A stretch of 22,474 nt of DNA from CAMEON01 sp964463245 (GTDB taxonomy: Bacteria; Bacillota; Clostridia; Oscillospirales; CAG-272). Position 1 is the first letter of the stretch; every line of letters begins with the position of its first letter. Below are positions 1 through 7,164 of the stretch, piece by piece. The translations under genes and the position numbers were made by a program. Below the pieces are notes generated by a model. The model was not told where the DNA came from and ran no database searches. It saw only the letters and a program-made list of their open reading frames with translations. The stretch lies in assembly GCA_964463245.1 (NCBI GenBank), contig CAYXBU010000032.1:1-22474 (forward strand), read 5' to 3'.

Positions 1-909
1 CAGGATGCGGTCGGTGATCTTATGCAGGAGGGCGTAGGGGATCTCCTCGATGGTGGCGGAGGTCGCATCTACCGAGTTGACGGCGCGGATGATGACCGGC
101 CAATCCCAGCTGCGCTTGCCGTCCTTGATGCCGGTGGAGCGGAAGTCCGGGACGACCGTGAAGTACTGCCAGACCTTACCCGCCAGACCTGCCTTGTCGA
201 ACTCCTCCCGCAGGATGGCGTCCGACTCACGCAGGGACTCCAGACGGTCGCGGGTGATGGCACCGGTGCAACGCACGCCCAGACCGGGGCCGGGGAACGG
301 CTGACGGTAGACCATGTTATCGGGCAGACCCAGAGCCTTGCCCACCACGCGCACCTCATCCTTATACAGGAGCTTGACCGGCTCGACCAGCTCGAACTTG
401 AGGTCCTCGGGCAGGCCGCCGACGTTGTGGTGCGCCTTGACGCCGTCGCTCTCCAGAATGTCGGGGTAGATGGTGCCCTGTGCTAAGAACTCGATGCCCT
501 CCAGCTTACGCGCCTCCTCCTCGAACACGCGGATGAACTCCGCGCCGATGATCTTGCGCTTCTCCTCGGGGTCGCACACGTCGGCCAGCTTATTCAGGAA
601 GCGGTCGGTCGCATCCACATAGACCAAATTAGCGTTCATCTCATGGCGGAAGACCTGTACGACCTGCTCGGGCTCGCCCTTGCGGAGCAAGCCGTGGTTG
701 ACGTGGACACAGACCAGCTGCTGTCCGACCGCCTTGACCAGCAAGGCAGCCACGACGGAGGAGTCTACACCGCCGGACAGCGCGAGCAGAACCTTCTTGT
801 CCCCGATCTGCGCCCGCAGAGCGGCGACCTGCTCCTCGATGAAAGCCTCGGCCAGTGCCGGGGTATTGATCCGCGCCATGGACGCGGGACGAACATTGCT
901 GTTTTCCAT
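1..909 (-). CDS. guaA: GMP synthase, ATP-pyrophosphatase subunit/domain (3' end cut by window edge)
   Basis: Amination of XMP to GMP, the last step of guanine nucleotide synthesis, in the cytoplasm. The minus-strand frame is open from an ATG at 909 to the window edge, giving 303 residues. The PP-loop SGGVDSS lies at residues 45-51, and the dimerisation-domain motif FPGPGLGVR follows VYRQP near residue 230. The sequence stops at about HKITDRIL, so roughly 24 residues, including the usual PPATIEWE tail, should lie outside the window. The start is supported by GAAGGAG about 10 bases upstream. Bacterial GuaA normally carries an N-terminal class I glutamine amidotransferase of about 200 residues; here only about 44 residues precede the PP-loop, and the upstream gene ends 26 bases before this start. 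This is therefore an ATPase-only form, as in archaeal split GMP synthases. It is probably co-transcribed with the CofE-like gene. Confidence 0.93.
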   Translation of the reverse strand, partial: MENSNVRPASMARINTPALAEAFIEEQVAALRAQIGDKKVLLALSGGVDSSVVAALLVKAVGQQLVCVHVNHGLLRKGEPEQVVQVFRHEMNANLVYVDATDRFLNKLADVCDPEEKRKIIGAEFIRVFEEEARKLEGIEFLAQGTIYPDILESDGVKAHHNVGGLPEDLKFELVEPVKLLYKDEVRVVGKALGLPDNMVYRQPFPGPGLGVRCTGAITRDRLESLRESDAILREEFDKAGLAGKVWQYFTVVPDFRSTGIKDGKRSWDWPVIIRAVNSVDATSATIEEIPYALLHKITDRIL

Positions 910-935
910 ACTTTTCTGCTCCTTCACGTTCTTTA

Positions 936-2135
936 TCAGTTGGTATAGTTATCAAAGTAGCCCTGCACCAGCACGACGGGGGTACCCTTATCCCCCGAGC
1001 CGGAGGTCAGGTCGCACAGTGAGCCGATCAGGTCGGTCAGCTGGCGGGGAGTGGTGCCCTGAGAGGCCATGCTCCCCTTGAGGTCGGCATCCTTGGCACG
1101 GATGCTCTCGGAGATGGCGTTACGCAGTGCCTCGCCTGAGAGGTTCTTGAAGTCGTTATCCGCCAGATACTTGAGCTTCAGCTCATTGGGGGTACCGATC
1201 AGGCCGTCGGTAAAGGCGGGGGAGACCACCGGGTCAGCCAGTTCCCAGATCTTGCCCTTGGGATCCTTGAAGGCACCGTCGCCGTAGACCATGACCTCGA
1301 CGTGCTTGCCCGTGGCCGCCAGAATGCGCGCTTGGATATCCAGCACCAGCGGACGGCACTCGCGGGGGAACAGCTTGATCCTATCCTCGGTCGCCTTATT
1401 GGAGCCGAGCAGACCGTACTGCTCGTTGCAGCCGCTGCCGTTGACCGGGGCATTCATGATGTCGTCCAGACCGCAGACCATCCGTGCGCCGGCCTCCCGC
1501 AGGATGCGCTTGGTGCGGGCACGGGTATGGATGTCACAGGTCAGGACGCAGTCGGCATACTGCAGGATGGTGCGAGGCTGGTTGGCAAAGATGATCTCCA
1601 CCTCAGCACCCTCCTCGCGGATGAGGTCGCCGTAGTAGCTGACGTAATCCACGCCGGTAAACTCATGCGGATTGGAGCCGAACAGCTCGCGGTACCGCTC
1701 CAGAGACAGGACATCGGAGTAGGGGTTGATGCCCGCCTCGTCGATCTGATCCATACTGACCAGCTGGTTGCCCACCTCGTCCGAGGGATAGGACAGCATC
1801 AGCACGACCTTTTTGCAACCGCGGGCGATGCCGCGCAGGCAGATGGCAAAGCGATTGCGGGAGAGGATGGGGAACATGACACCGACCGTGCCGCCGCCCA
1901 GCTTGGCGCGGACATCGGTCGCAATGTCGTCCACGGAGGCATAGTTCCCCTGAGAACGGGCAACGATGGATTCCGTGACGGCGATGACATCGCGGTCATG
2001 CAGGGAGAAGCCTTCGGCGGCAGCGGCCTCCAGCACGCTGTCTGCCACGATGGCGGCGAGATCATCCCGCTCGCGGATGATGGGGCAACGAATGCCCCGA
2101 GAGGTCGTTCCGACTTTACGAATCGAGGATTCCAT
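936..2135 (-). CDS. CofE-like (F420-0:gamma-glutamyl ligase superfamily) protein
   Basis: Protein of 399 residues. The N-terminal half resembles the coenzyme F420-0:glutamate ligase fold: an RERDDL start, then GFSLHDRDVIAVTESIVAR, matching the CofE pattern in which a 'need-to-use' strand leads into the nucleotide-binding part. Further signatures are GSGCNEQYGLLGSN and YGDGAFKDPKGKIWELADP. CofE itself adds glutamates to F420-0 with GTP and is about 250 residues; this protein is much longer, and clostridia are not known to make F420, so the substrate is unknown. The start at 2135 is chosen because it has GAAAGGA upstream, and because the frame upstream (to 2435) crosses the promoter at 2234-2262. 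It is the first gene of an apparent operon with guaA (26-base gap). Homologues of this length are commonly annotated 'F420-0:L-glutamate ligase' in gut clostridia; an amide ligase on a nucleotide or cofactor is an inference only. Confidence 0.78.
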   Translation of the reverse strand: MESSIRKVGTTSRGIRCPIIRERDDLAAIVADSVLEAAAAEGFSLHDRDVIAVTESIVARSQGNYASVDDIATDVRAKLGGGTVGVMFPILSRNRFAICLRGIARGCKKVVLMLSYPSDEVGNQLVSMDQIDEAGINPYSDVLSLERYRELFGSNPHEFTGVDYVSYYGDLIREEGAEVEIIFANQPRTILQYADCVLTCDIHTRARTKRILREAGARMVCGLDDIMNAPVNGSGCNEQYGLLGSNKATEDRIKLFPRECRPLVLDIQARILAATGKHVEVMVYGDGAFKDPKGKIWELADPVVSPAFTDGLIGTPNELKLKYLADNDFKNLSGEALRNAISESIRAKDADLKGSMASQGTTPRQLTDLIGSLCDLTSGSGDKGTPVVLVQGYFDNYTN

Positions 2136-2233
2136 ACGGTAAAAACCAGTCCTTTCTTGATGAGGCGGGCAAAGTCTGCCCCTTGGGAGCGTGCGGCAGG
2201 GGAGCACCCGCGACCGCCGTCCATTTCCCCTAT

Positions 2234-2262
2234 ATTGTAGCAGATTTTCGCGCATTTTGCAA
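2234..2262 (-). promoter_or_regulatory. Sigma-A promoter of the CofE-like/guaA operon
   Basis: Read on the minus strand: -35 TTGCAA at 2257-2262, a 17-bp spacer, and -10 TACAAT at 2234-2239. Transcription would start near 2227, leaving a leader of about 92 bases before the ATG at 2135. The leader holds a short dyad (GGGCA, 5 bases, TGCCC at 2167-2181). Bases 2252-2266, covering the -35, are identical to the equivalent part of the upp promoter. Confidence 0.8.
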
Positions 2263-2343
2263 GAGCATACGAAATATTTTTCAAAAAAGCTACATTTTCG
2301 GAACAGCTTTTCCCCAAAAACAGGGGAGCGGAATGCAAGTCGG

Positions 2344-2384
2344 CCGTCCGTATCCCTGCAGAGGAGGGACGTTCCGTCCGTATC
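2344..2384 (+). repeat. Direct repeat CCGTCCGTATC x2 with overlapping dyad, upstream of the repressor promoter
   Basis: The 11-base sequence CCGTCCGTATC occurs at 2344-2354 and 2374-2384, exactly 30 bp apart, about three helical turns. A dyad, GGACG-TTC-CGTCC, lies at 2367-2379 and overlaps the second copy. Both sit in the divergent region between the CofE-like gene and the S24 repressor, 45 bp or more upstream of the repressor -35. Tandem sites on one DNA face suggest binding by a regulator, possibly the adjacent repressor; this is inference. Confidence 0.45.
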
Positions 2385-2428
2385 GCCGTACAGGAATAAA
2401 GAAACCTTAACTTTTTTCTCAAAACCCC

Positions 2429-2457
2429 TTGACAATCCGAGTCGCGTATGCTATACT
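2429..2457 (+). promoter_or_regulatory. Sigma-A promoter of the S24 repressor gene
   Basis: Consensus -35 TTGACA at 2429-2434, a 17-bp spacer, and -10 TATACT at 2452-2457; expected transcription start near 2464. A dyad GTGGG-CATGA-CCCAC at 2472-2486 lies just downstream of the start site and immediately before the ribosome binding site, a plausible position for an autorepression operator or a small leader hairpin. Confidence 0.85.
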
Positions 2458-2500
2458 ACATCCATAAAGCCGTGGGCATGACCCACAAAGGGAGGTCGCT

Positions 2501-3154
2501 ATGCAGGAGTTTCGGGATCGGTTGGCATTCGCCATGAAGGAGCAGGACATCCGTGCATCCGCACTGTCCCGGACGACCGGGCTGTCCCCCGCCCGCATCA
2601 GCCAGTACCTCCACGGGGTCTACCTGCCCAAGGGGGATGCCATCCTGCGCCTCGCCGAGGCACTGGCGGTCTCGCCGCTGTGGCTGATGGGGGAGGATCA
2701 CCCCATGCGCCCGACCGAGGAGGAAGATACCCCTTCCCTGCCCGACAACCTGCTCCCGCTCCGCCTGCGCCGCTACCCCGTGCTGGGGGACATTGCCTGC
2801 GGTCAGCCCATCCTGACCGAGGGGGACACGCCCGGGGAGACCTATGTCAGTGCCGCCGAGACCGAGGCCGACTTCTGCCTGATCGCCAAGGGGGACAGCA
2901 TGGTGGGGGCGCGCATCTACGACGGGGATGAGGTCTTCATCCAGCAGACTGACATGGTGGAGAACGGGGAGATCGCGGCGGTCGTGCTGGACGACGAGGC
3001 CACCCTGAAGCGGCTGTACTACTACCCCGAGGAGCAACGACTGGTGTTGGAACCGGAGAACCCCGCTTACCGTCCACTGGTCTTTACCGGGGAAGAGCTG
3101 GATCACGTTCGCATTCTGGGACGCGCCGTTGCGGTACAGGGGAAGCTGCGCTGA
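2501..3154 (+). CDS. XRE-family repressor with S24 (LexA/CI-like) self-cleavage domain
   Basis: Protein of 217 residues. Residues about 5-65 form an XRE helix-turn-helix (ALSRTTGLSPARISQYLHG at 21-39), which should bind an operator. Residues about 90-217 form an S24 peptidase domain: the predicted cleavage site is Cys100-Gly101 in GDIACGQP, the nucleophile is Ser133 in KGDSM, and the general base is Lys170 in ATLKR. This is the architecture of CI-type repressors that cleave themselves when stimulated by RecA or another signal. GGGAGG precedes the ATG at 7-8 bases. The gene stands alone between a strong promoter and a terminator and is divergent from the CofE-like/guaA operon. It is not canonical LexA, which has a winged-helix N-terminus of a different type. 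No phage genes surround it, so it is likely a chromosomal regulator; its target is unknown. Confidence 0.92.
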   Translation: MQEFRDRLAFAMKEQDIRASALSRTTGLSPARISQYLHGVYLPKGDAILRLAEALAVSPLWLMGEDHPMRPTEEEDTPSLPDNLLPLRLRRYPVLGDIACGQPILTEGDTPGETYVSAAETEADFCLIAKGDSMVGARIYDGDEVFIQQTDMVENGEIAAVVLDDEATLKRLYYYPEEQRLVLEPENPAYRPLVFTGEELDHVRILGRAVAVQGKLR

Positions 3155-3178
3155 CCTTAGCAGGCCGCACCGCATACG

Positions 3179-3218
3179 AAAAAGCTGACCGAGCCCATGC
3201 GGGCTCGGTCAGCTTTTT
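3179..3218. terminator. Bidirectional intrinsic terminator, perfect 18-bp stem
   Basis: Perfect inverted repeat of 18 bp (3179-3196 and 3201-3218) with a 4-base loop ATGC. The stem begins with five A and ends with five T, so it can terminate both the S24 repressor gene (plus) and the converging lipoprotein gene (minus, stop at 3231). Confidence 0.93.
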
Positions 3219-3230
3219 GGTTTGTTGATC

Positions 3231-3599
3231 TTACTTCTTCTTGAAGGTAAGGATCTTTGCGATGGTGATGGTCTTCTCGTCCTTGTTCTGGGAGAAAGGA
3301 AGCTCGATGGGATCCTTGCCGTCCTCGATGAAGAACTGGATCACCTGAGAATCATCCTTGTCCACGATCTTATACTCGATCTCAGCACCGTCGTCCACCT
3401 TCAGGGAAGCCGCCAGCAGCTTGACATCTCCCGAGATAGCAACCTTGCTGCCGCTGAACTTGAGGGTCACAGAGCCAAGGATGCTGCTCATCTCGTACTC
3501 ACCGGAGAGCTTATTGCCGCAGGCAACCAGCGTCAGAGCCATGCCGGAGAGCATCACAACTGCCAGAACCAAGGAAAGAATGCGAATGGACTTTTTCAT
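3231..3599 (-). CDS. Small secreted lipoprotein of unknown function
   Basis: Protein of 122 residues. It has a lysine-containing N-terminus (MKKSIR), a hydrophobic stretch and the lipobox LVAC with Cys27 as the lipidation site, so the mature protein (about 96 residues) should be anchored on the outer face of the membrane. The rest is rich in beta-type residues (SVTLKFSGSKVAISGD) and resembles small 'DUF'-type clostridial lipoproteins that hold one beta-sandwich; I do not recognise a family. The start is supported by GAAAGGAG about 10 bases upstream. The gene follows lnt, which encodes a lipoprotein acyltransferase, but has its own promoter over the lnt stop codon, and it ends at the shared terminator. 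Confidence 0.85.
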   Translation of the reverse strand: MKKSIRILSLVLAVVMLSGMALTLVACGNKLSGEYEMSSILGSVTLKFSGSKVAISGDVKLLAASLKVDDGAEIEYKIVDKDDSQVIQFFIEDGKDPIELPFSQNKDEKTITIAKILTFKKK

Positions 3600-3652
3600 G
3601 AGAGTAAACTCCTTTCAAATTTGTCACGACCGTGTCGGTCGCTCACAATGCC

Positions 3653-3681
3653 ATTATACAGTATGTGAAGGAATTTGTCAA
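3653..3681 (-). promoter_or_regulatory. Sigma-A promoter of the lipoprotein gene, overlapping the lnt stop codon
   Basis: On the minus strand: consensus -35 TTGACA at 3676-3681, a 17-bp spacer, and consensus -10 TATAAT at 3653-3658. The -35 covers the lnt stop codon (3678-3680). This is a near-perfect promoter, so the small lipoprotein is probably expressed at a much higher level than lnt. Confidence 0.87.
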
Positions 3682-5342
3682 GGGGTATTTTCACTGTTTT
3701 TCACAGAATCGTCACCTACATGTACATTTTGCCTTGCAGACCGCCTCTGCGCTCCCTCGTCATACAGCGCGGACAGGACAGTCGCCACGACGAAGGCCGC
3801 GCAGACCCACGCGAACAGGTTCCCCGTGCGGACATAGAGGGTAGTCTCATCTCGCAGGGCGATCTCCCCCGTCAGCTGACCGGTCAGGAGCGGATCCAGC
3901 TTCTCCCTCACCTTCCCGGTCGGGTCGATGATCGAGGACACACCGGTGTTCCCCGCGCGCACCACATACCGCCCGGTCTCAATGGCGCGGAGGGAGGATT
4001 GTGCATTATGCATCCACACGCCGCGAGAATCCTGAAACCAGGAGTCATTGGTGGAGACGGTCAGGAGCTGTGCGCCGCCGCGAACGCTGTCCAGCGCGGT
4101 GCTCTCGTATATGGAGTCAAAGCAGATCAGGGCACCGATCCGCCCCGTCGGCAGGTCGAACACCACCGACTCCTCCCCCACAAGGAGGTCACGATCCAGC
4201 ATCCCCACCTCGGCCAGCGGCGGGATCAGGAGCATGACCAGCTCACGGAGGGGCACGAACTCCCCGAAGGGCACCGGCTTTTGCTTATTATACACCGTGT
4301 CGCTGACCTCGCCGTTCGGCAGGAAGGCCAGCACGGAATTGTATTGATCCCCGGCATCCTCCCCCGAGGTAAAGGCACCCACCAGAAGGGTCGCGCCGGT
4401 CTCGACTGCCAGCTGACTGATCCGAGCGCGAGTCCCGGGGCTTTGGTCGATGGTGACGGTCAGGGCGGTCTCCGGCCAGACGATCAGGGTCGCGCCCTCG
4501 GCGGCGGCCTCCTGCGTCAGGGACTCGTAGCGTTCCAGTGCCGTCTCGCCGGATCCCGGAGACCACTTCTCCAGCGAGGACAGATTGCCCTGCGTGGCGG
4601 CGGCGGACAGGGTCTCCCCGTCCTGCGGCAGGGTCAGGAGACGAATGCCTCCCAGTGCCAGGTTGCCGCAGACCAGCGATGCCACCAGTATGCCGCAGAG
4701 CCGTGCCCGATCCGGGTAGAGGAGCAGGAACCCGAGCAGCATACTCACGGCGACCAGCAGGAAGGTGATGAAGTAGGAGCTGAGGTAGGCGGCGGACTGG
4801 ACAGTCAGCCAAAGACCGACCTGCCCCAGCGACAGGCGCGCCCACGGAACCCCTGCCCAGCCCATGTTGGCCTGTATCCACTCCCGCACCGTCCAGAGGA
4901 CGGCGAAAAGGATGGGGTGAAGGATGGGTCTGTCCGACAGGAACCGTCCCCGCACCGCCAGCGCAAAGAGGGGAAAGGTAGCCGCCGCCGCAAGGGTCTG
5001 GAGGGCAGACAGCCCGAACCATGCCGCCGCGATCACCACCGCCGAGGCGGCGTTCGACAGTCCCGCAAAGGACAGCGGGTACATATACAGGAACCAATGG
5101 AAATTAGTCAGGTAGAAGCATCCGAAAAAGCAGAAGCCGTAGCCGTACATCTGCCGCAGGCTGACCTGCGGGTCGGTCGCCAGCATCAGGATGATCGGGG
5201 CAGAGGGCAGGAGCGCGACCCACTGCAGTACCCCCAGCGCGGGGAACTGGATGCACACCCCCATCAGCACGGCTCCCGACAGAAGCAAGAGCCATCTGAC
5301 CCACGGCGGTACGGCCTTGAGGCGAGCTGCAAGTCCCGTCAT
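3678..5342 (-). CDS. lnt: Apolipoprotein N-acyltransferase
   Basis: Transfers a fatty acid to the alpha-amino group of the lipidated cysteine of lipoproteins, in the cytoplasmic membrane. Protein of 554 residues, slightly longer than the usual 500-520. Residues about 15-240 hold six to seven hydrophobic segments, followed by an extracytoplasmic nitrilase domain. The Glu-Lys-Cys triad is visible: Glu291 in VWPETA, Lys353 in YNKQKPVPFGE and Cys407 in ALICFDS. A last membrane segment lies near residues 508-525, followed by a hydrophilic tail. The start codon overlaps the stop codon of the upstream pseudouridine synthase gene by 4 bases (ATGA at 5339-5342), so translation is coupled. Lnt is classic for diderms and actinobacteria; in Firmicutes it is patchy. 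Confidence 0.93.
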   Translation of the reverse strand: MTGLAARLKAVPPWVRWLLLLSGAVLMGVCIQFPALGVLQWVALLPSAPIILMLATDPQVSLRQMYGYGFCFFGCFYLTNFHWFLYMYPLSFAGLSNAASAVVIAAAWFGLSALQTLAAAATFPLFALAVRGRFLSDRPILHPILFAVLWTVREWIQANMGWAGVPWARLSLGQVGLWLTVQSAAYLSSYFITFLLVAVSMLLGFLLLYPDRARLCGILVASLVCGNLALGGIRLLTLPQDGETLSAAATQGNLSSLEKWSPGSGETALERYESLTQEAAAEGATLIVWPETALTVTIDQSPGTRARISQLAVETGATLLVGAFTSGEDAGDQYNSVLAFLPNGEVSDTVYNKQKPVPFGEFVPLRELVMLLIPPLAEVGMLDRDLLVGEESVVFDLPTGRIGALICFDSIYESTALDSVRGGAQLLTVSTNDSWFQDSRGVWMHNAQSSLRAIETGRYVVRAGNTGVSSIIDPTGKVREKLDPLLTGQLTGEIALRDETTLYVRTGNLFAWVCAAFVVATVLSALYDEGAQRRSARQNVHVGDDSVKNSENTP

Positions 5343-6340
5343 GACCGTACCCTCCGCTCGAATGCCGTCAGGTCATAGCCCTTCGTGAACCAGATGGAAG
5401 CGGGGTCAAGACGGAAGGAGCGACCGCGCAGGTAGGAGAGGCAACCGCCCTCCCCGGGGATATCGAAATCCAGCCGCCAGGCGTACAGGGCTTGGAATTT
5501 GAAGCCGTCGCGGCGGTCGTCGCGGTTGATGCCGTACTTACCATCCCCCAGCAGGGGATGCCCGATATGCGCGAGATGGGCGCGTATCTGGTGGGTGCGT
5601 CCCGTGACCAGCTCGACCTCCAGGAGGGATGTGGCATCAGCACCCCGCCCGTGGGTGTCCAGCACGCGGTACTTGGTGATGATCTCCCGTCCGCCGGGGA
5701 TGGGGTGATCGGCGACCCGCACCAGGTTGCGGGCACTGTCCTTGGTCAGGTAACCGCGCAAGGTCGCCCTCGGAGGCTCCGGGCGACCATGGCAGAGGCA
5801 GAGGTAGAATTTAGAGAGCTGATCCTCGCGGATGAGGCGGTTCATATCCCGCAGAGACTCGGCGTCCTTGGCGGCGATGACGATACCGCCGGTGTTGCGG
5901 TCGATACGGTTGCACAGGGCGGGGGCGAAGGACTGCTCGTCGGCGGGGTCATACTCCCCCTTGCCGTAGAGGTAGGCCTGAATGTGCAGGATGAGGGTAT
6001 TCTCTCCGCCCGAGGCATCCTCGTGCACCAACACACCGGGGCGTTTGTTGAGCAAGAGGATATGCTCATCCTCGTACAGGATATCCAGCTTGGGACGAAT
6101 GGCGGCCAGTGCGCCCTGATCCTCCTCGGGTGCGCCGAAGAACTCGTCCTTGATGAACAGCTGGATCTCGTCCCCCTCGCGCAGGATCTGAGACTGCTCC
6201 GCCCGCGCCCGATTGACCTTGATCTTCTTGGTGCGGATGAACTTGTACATCAGCGACTGCGGAAGCCCCTTGACCGCCTTGGTCAGGAACTTGTCCAGCC
6301 GCTGTCCGGCATCGTTCTTGCCGATCTTCATGATGCGCAT
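5339..6340 (-). CDS. RluA-family 23S rRNA pseudouridine synthase (RluC/RluD type)
   Basis: Converts uridine to pseudouridine in RNA, probably 23S rRNA. Protein of 333 residues. Residues about 12-70 are an S4 RNA-binding domain (QRLDKFLTK, then KKIKVNRARAEQSQILREGDEI). The catalytic domain follows, with the motif NRIDRNTGG at 144-152 and Asp147 as catalytic residue; most relatives have HRLDRxTSG, so the first His is Asn here. The late motif ELVTGRTHQIRAHLAHIGHPLLGDGKYG is typical of the family (shown in two parts: TGRTHQIRAH and GHPLLGDGKYG). AAAGGAG lies 8 bases before the ATG at 6340. The gene lies between upp and lnt; it overlaps lnt by 4 bases. Which rRNA position it modifies cannot be read from the sequence. 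Confidence 0.92.
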   Translation of the reverse strand: MRIMKIGKNDAGQRLDKFLTKAVKGLPQSLMYKFIRTKKIKVNRARAEQSQILREGDEIQLFIKDEFFGAPEEDQGALAAIRPKLDILYEDEHILLLNKRPGVLVHEDASGGENTLILHIQAYLYGKGEYDPADEQSFAPALCNRIDRNTGGIVIAAKDAESLRDMNRLIREDQLSKFYLCLCHGRPEPPRATLRGYLTKDSARNLVRVADHPIPGGREIITKYRVLDTHGRGADATSLLEVELVTGRTHQIRAHLAHIGHPLLGDGKYGINRDDRRDGFKFQALYAWRLDFDIPGEGGCLSYLRGRSFRLDPASIWFTKGYDLTAFERRVRS

Positions 6341-6374
6341 ATAAAGGCTCCTTTGTTGAGCAACGATTCAAAAG

Positions 6375-6412
6375 CGAGGGGCAGCCTCGCCGACAACAAG
6401 GCACGCCCCTCG
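6375..6412 (-). terminator. Stem-loop between upp and the pseudouridine synthase gene (weak terminator or processing site)
   Basis: Inverted repeat CGAGGGGC (6375-6382) and GCCCCTCG (6405-6412), with a small inner pairing GCCT/AGGC in the 22-base loop. In the minus-strand transcript it lies 26 bases after the upp stop and is followed by only CTTTTG, a short U run. No promoter is visible before the downstream gene, so partial read-through is likely. Confidence 0.45.
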
Positions 6413-6437
6413 AAAAGGCTGTATGGCGAAGAGTGTC

Positions 6438-7067
6438 TTACAGCGTCCCGAAGATACGGTCGCCGGCATCTCCCAGACCCGGCACGATGTATGCGTGCTC
6501 GTTGAGGCACTCATCCAGTGCGGCGGTGTAGATATCCACATCGGGGTGCGCCTCCTGCACGGCCTTGACACCCTCGGGTGCGGCCACCAGGCACATGAAG
6601 CGGATGTTGCGACAGCCGTGCTCCTTGAGCTTGCCCAGCGCGTCCACGGCAGAGCCGCCGGTCGCCAGCATGGGATCGACCAGCACCACCAGCCGCTCGC
6701 CGATGTCGGAGGGCAGCTTGCAATAGTACTCCACCGGCTTGTGGGTCTCGGGGTCACGGTACATACCGATATGGCCGACCTTGGCGACCGGAACCAGATT
6801 CTGCAGGCCGTCCACCATGCCCAGACCGGCGCGCAGGATCGGCACGATGGCGAGCTTCCGCCCGGATACCATCTTTGCCTTCATCTTGACAAGAGGTGTT
6901 TCAATGTTCACATCCTCCAGGGGAAGGTCACGAAAGACCTCATAGCCCATCAGCATGGCGATCTCGTTGAGCAGCTCGCGGAAATCCTTGGAGCCGGTCT
7001 TCTTGTTACGCATAATGGACAGCTTGTGGGTGATCAGCGGATGGTCGATAACGTGCAGGGTACTCAT
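6438..7067 (-). CDS. upp: Uracil phosphoribosyltransferase
   Basis: Salvages uracil: uracil + PRPP gives UMP + PPi, in the cytoplasm. Protein of 209 residues, the standard family length. The PRPP-binding loop is DPMLATGGS at residues 131-139; the flexible-arm region ILRAGLGM (77-84) and the uracil-recognising C-terminus IVPGLGDAGDRIFGT are present. The frame is open further upstream to 7127, but the ATG at 7067 is chosen because MSTLHVIDHPLITHKL is the usual family start and GAAGGAG lies 8 bases before it. First gene of a likely upp, pseudouridine synthase, lnt transcript with its own promoter at 7136-7164. Confidence 0.96.
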   Translation of the reverse strand: MSTLHVIDHPLITHKLSIMRNKKTGSKDFRELLNEIAMLMGYEVFRDLPLEDVNIETPLVKMKAKMVSGRKLAIVPILRAGLGMVDGLQNLVPVAKVGHIGMYRDPETHKPVEYYCKLPSDIGERLVVLVDPMLATGGSAVDALGKLKEHGCRNIRFMCLVAAPEGVKAVQEAHPDVDIYTAALDECLNEHAYIVPGLGDAGDRIFGTL

Positions 7068-7135
7068 GTTCTGTTCTCCTTCGCTTGATACATTCTCGGC
7101 GCAGAGCGGTCGGCTCTGCCCATACATACGACTCT

Positions 7136-7164
7136 ATTATACTCCATTTTTTTGCATTTTGCAA
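7136..7164 (-). promoter_or_regulatory. Sigma-A promoter of upp
   Basis: On the minus strand: -35 TTGCAA at 7159-7164, a 17-bp spacer, and consensus -10 TATAAT at 7136-7141; leader of about 62 bases. The -35 is part of a 13-bp dyad TTGCA-AAA-TGCAA (7152-7164). Fifteen bases (7154-7168) are identical to the CofE-like/guaA promoter at the same offset from the -10. Confidence 0.85.

Noticed and set aside
1302..2240. Plus-strand open frame of 312 codons opposite the CofE-like gene
   Set aside because: Antisense shadow with no recognisable motif or start signal.
2367..2379. Dyad as a classical Gram-positive LexA (SOS) box
   Set aside because: It does not contain the GAAC-N4-GTTC core; it is GGACG-TTC-CGTCC.
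2136..2435. 100-codon upstream extension of the CofE-like gene
   Set aside because: It would run through the promoter at 2234-2262; the ATG at 2135 has a good ribosome binding site and matches the family start.
3675..5378. Plus-strand open frame of 567 codons opposite lnt
   Set aside because: It is antisense to a gene with clear Lnt motifs, has an Arg/Gly/Gln/His-rich low-complexity translation, and no ribosome binding site; it is a shadow of high-GC codon use.
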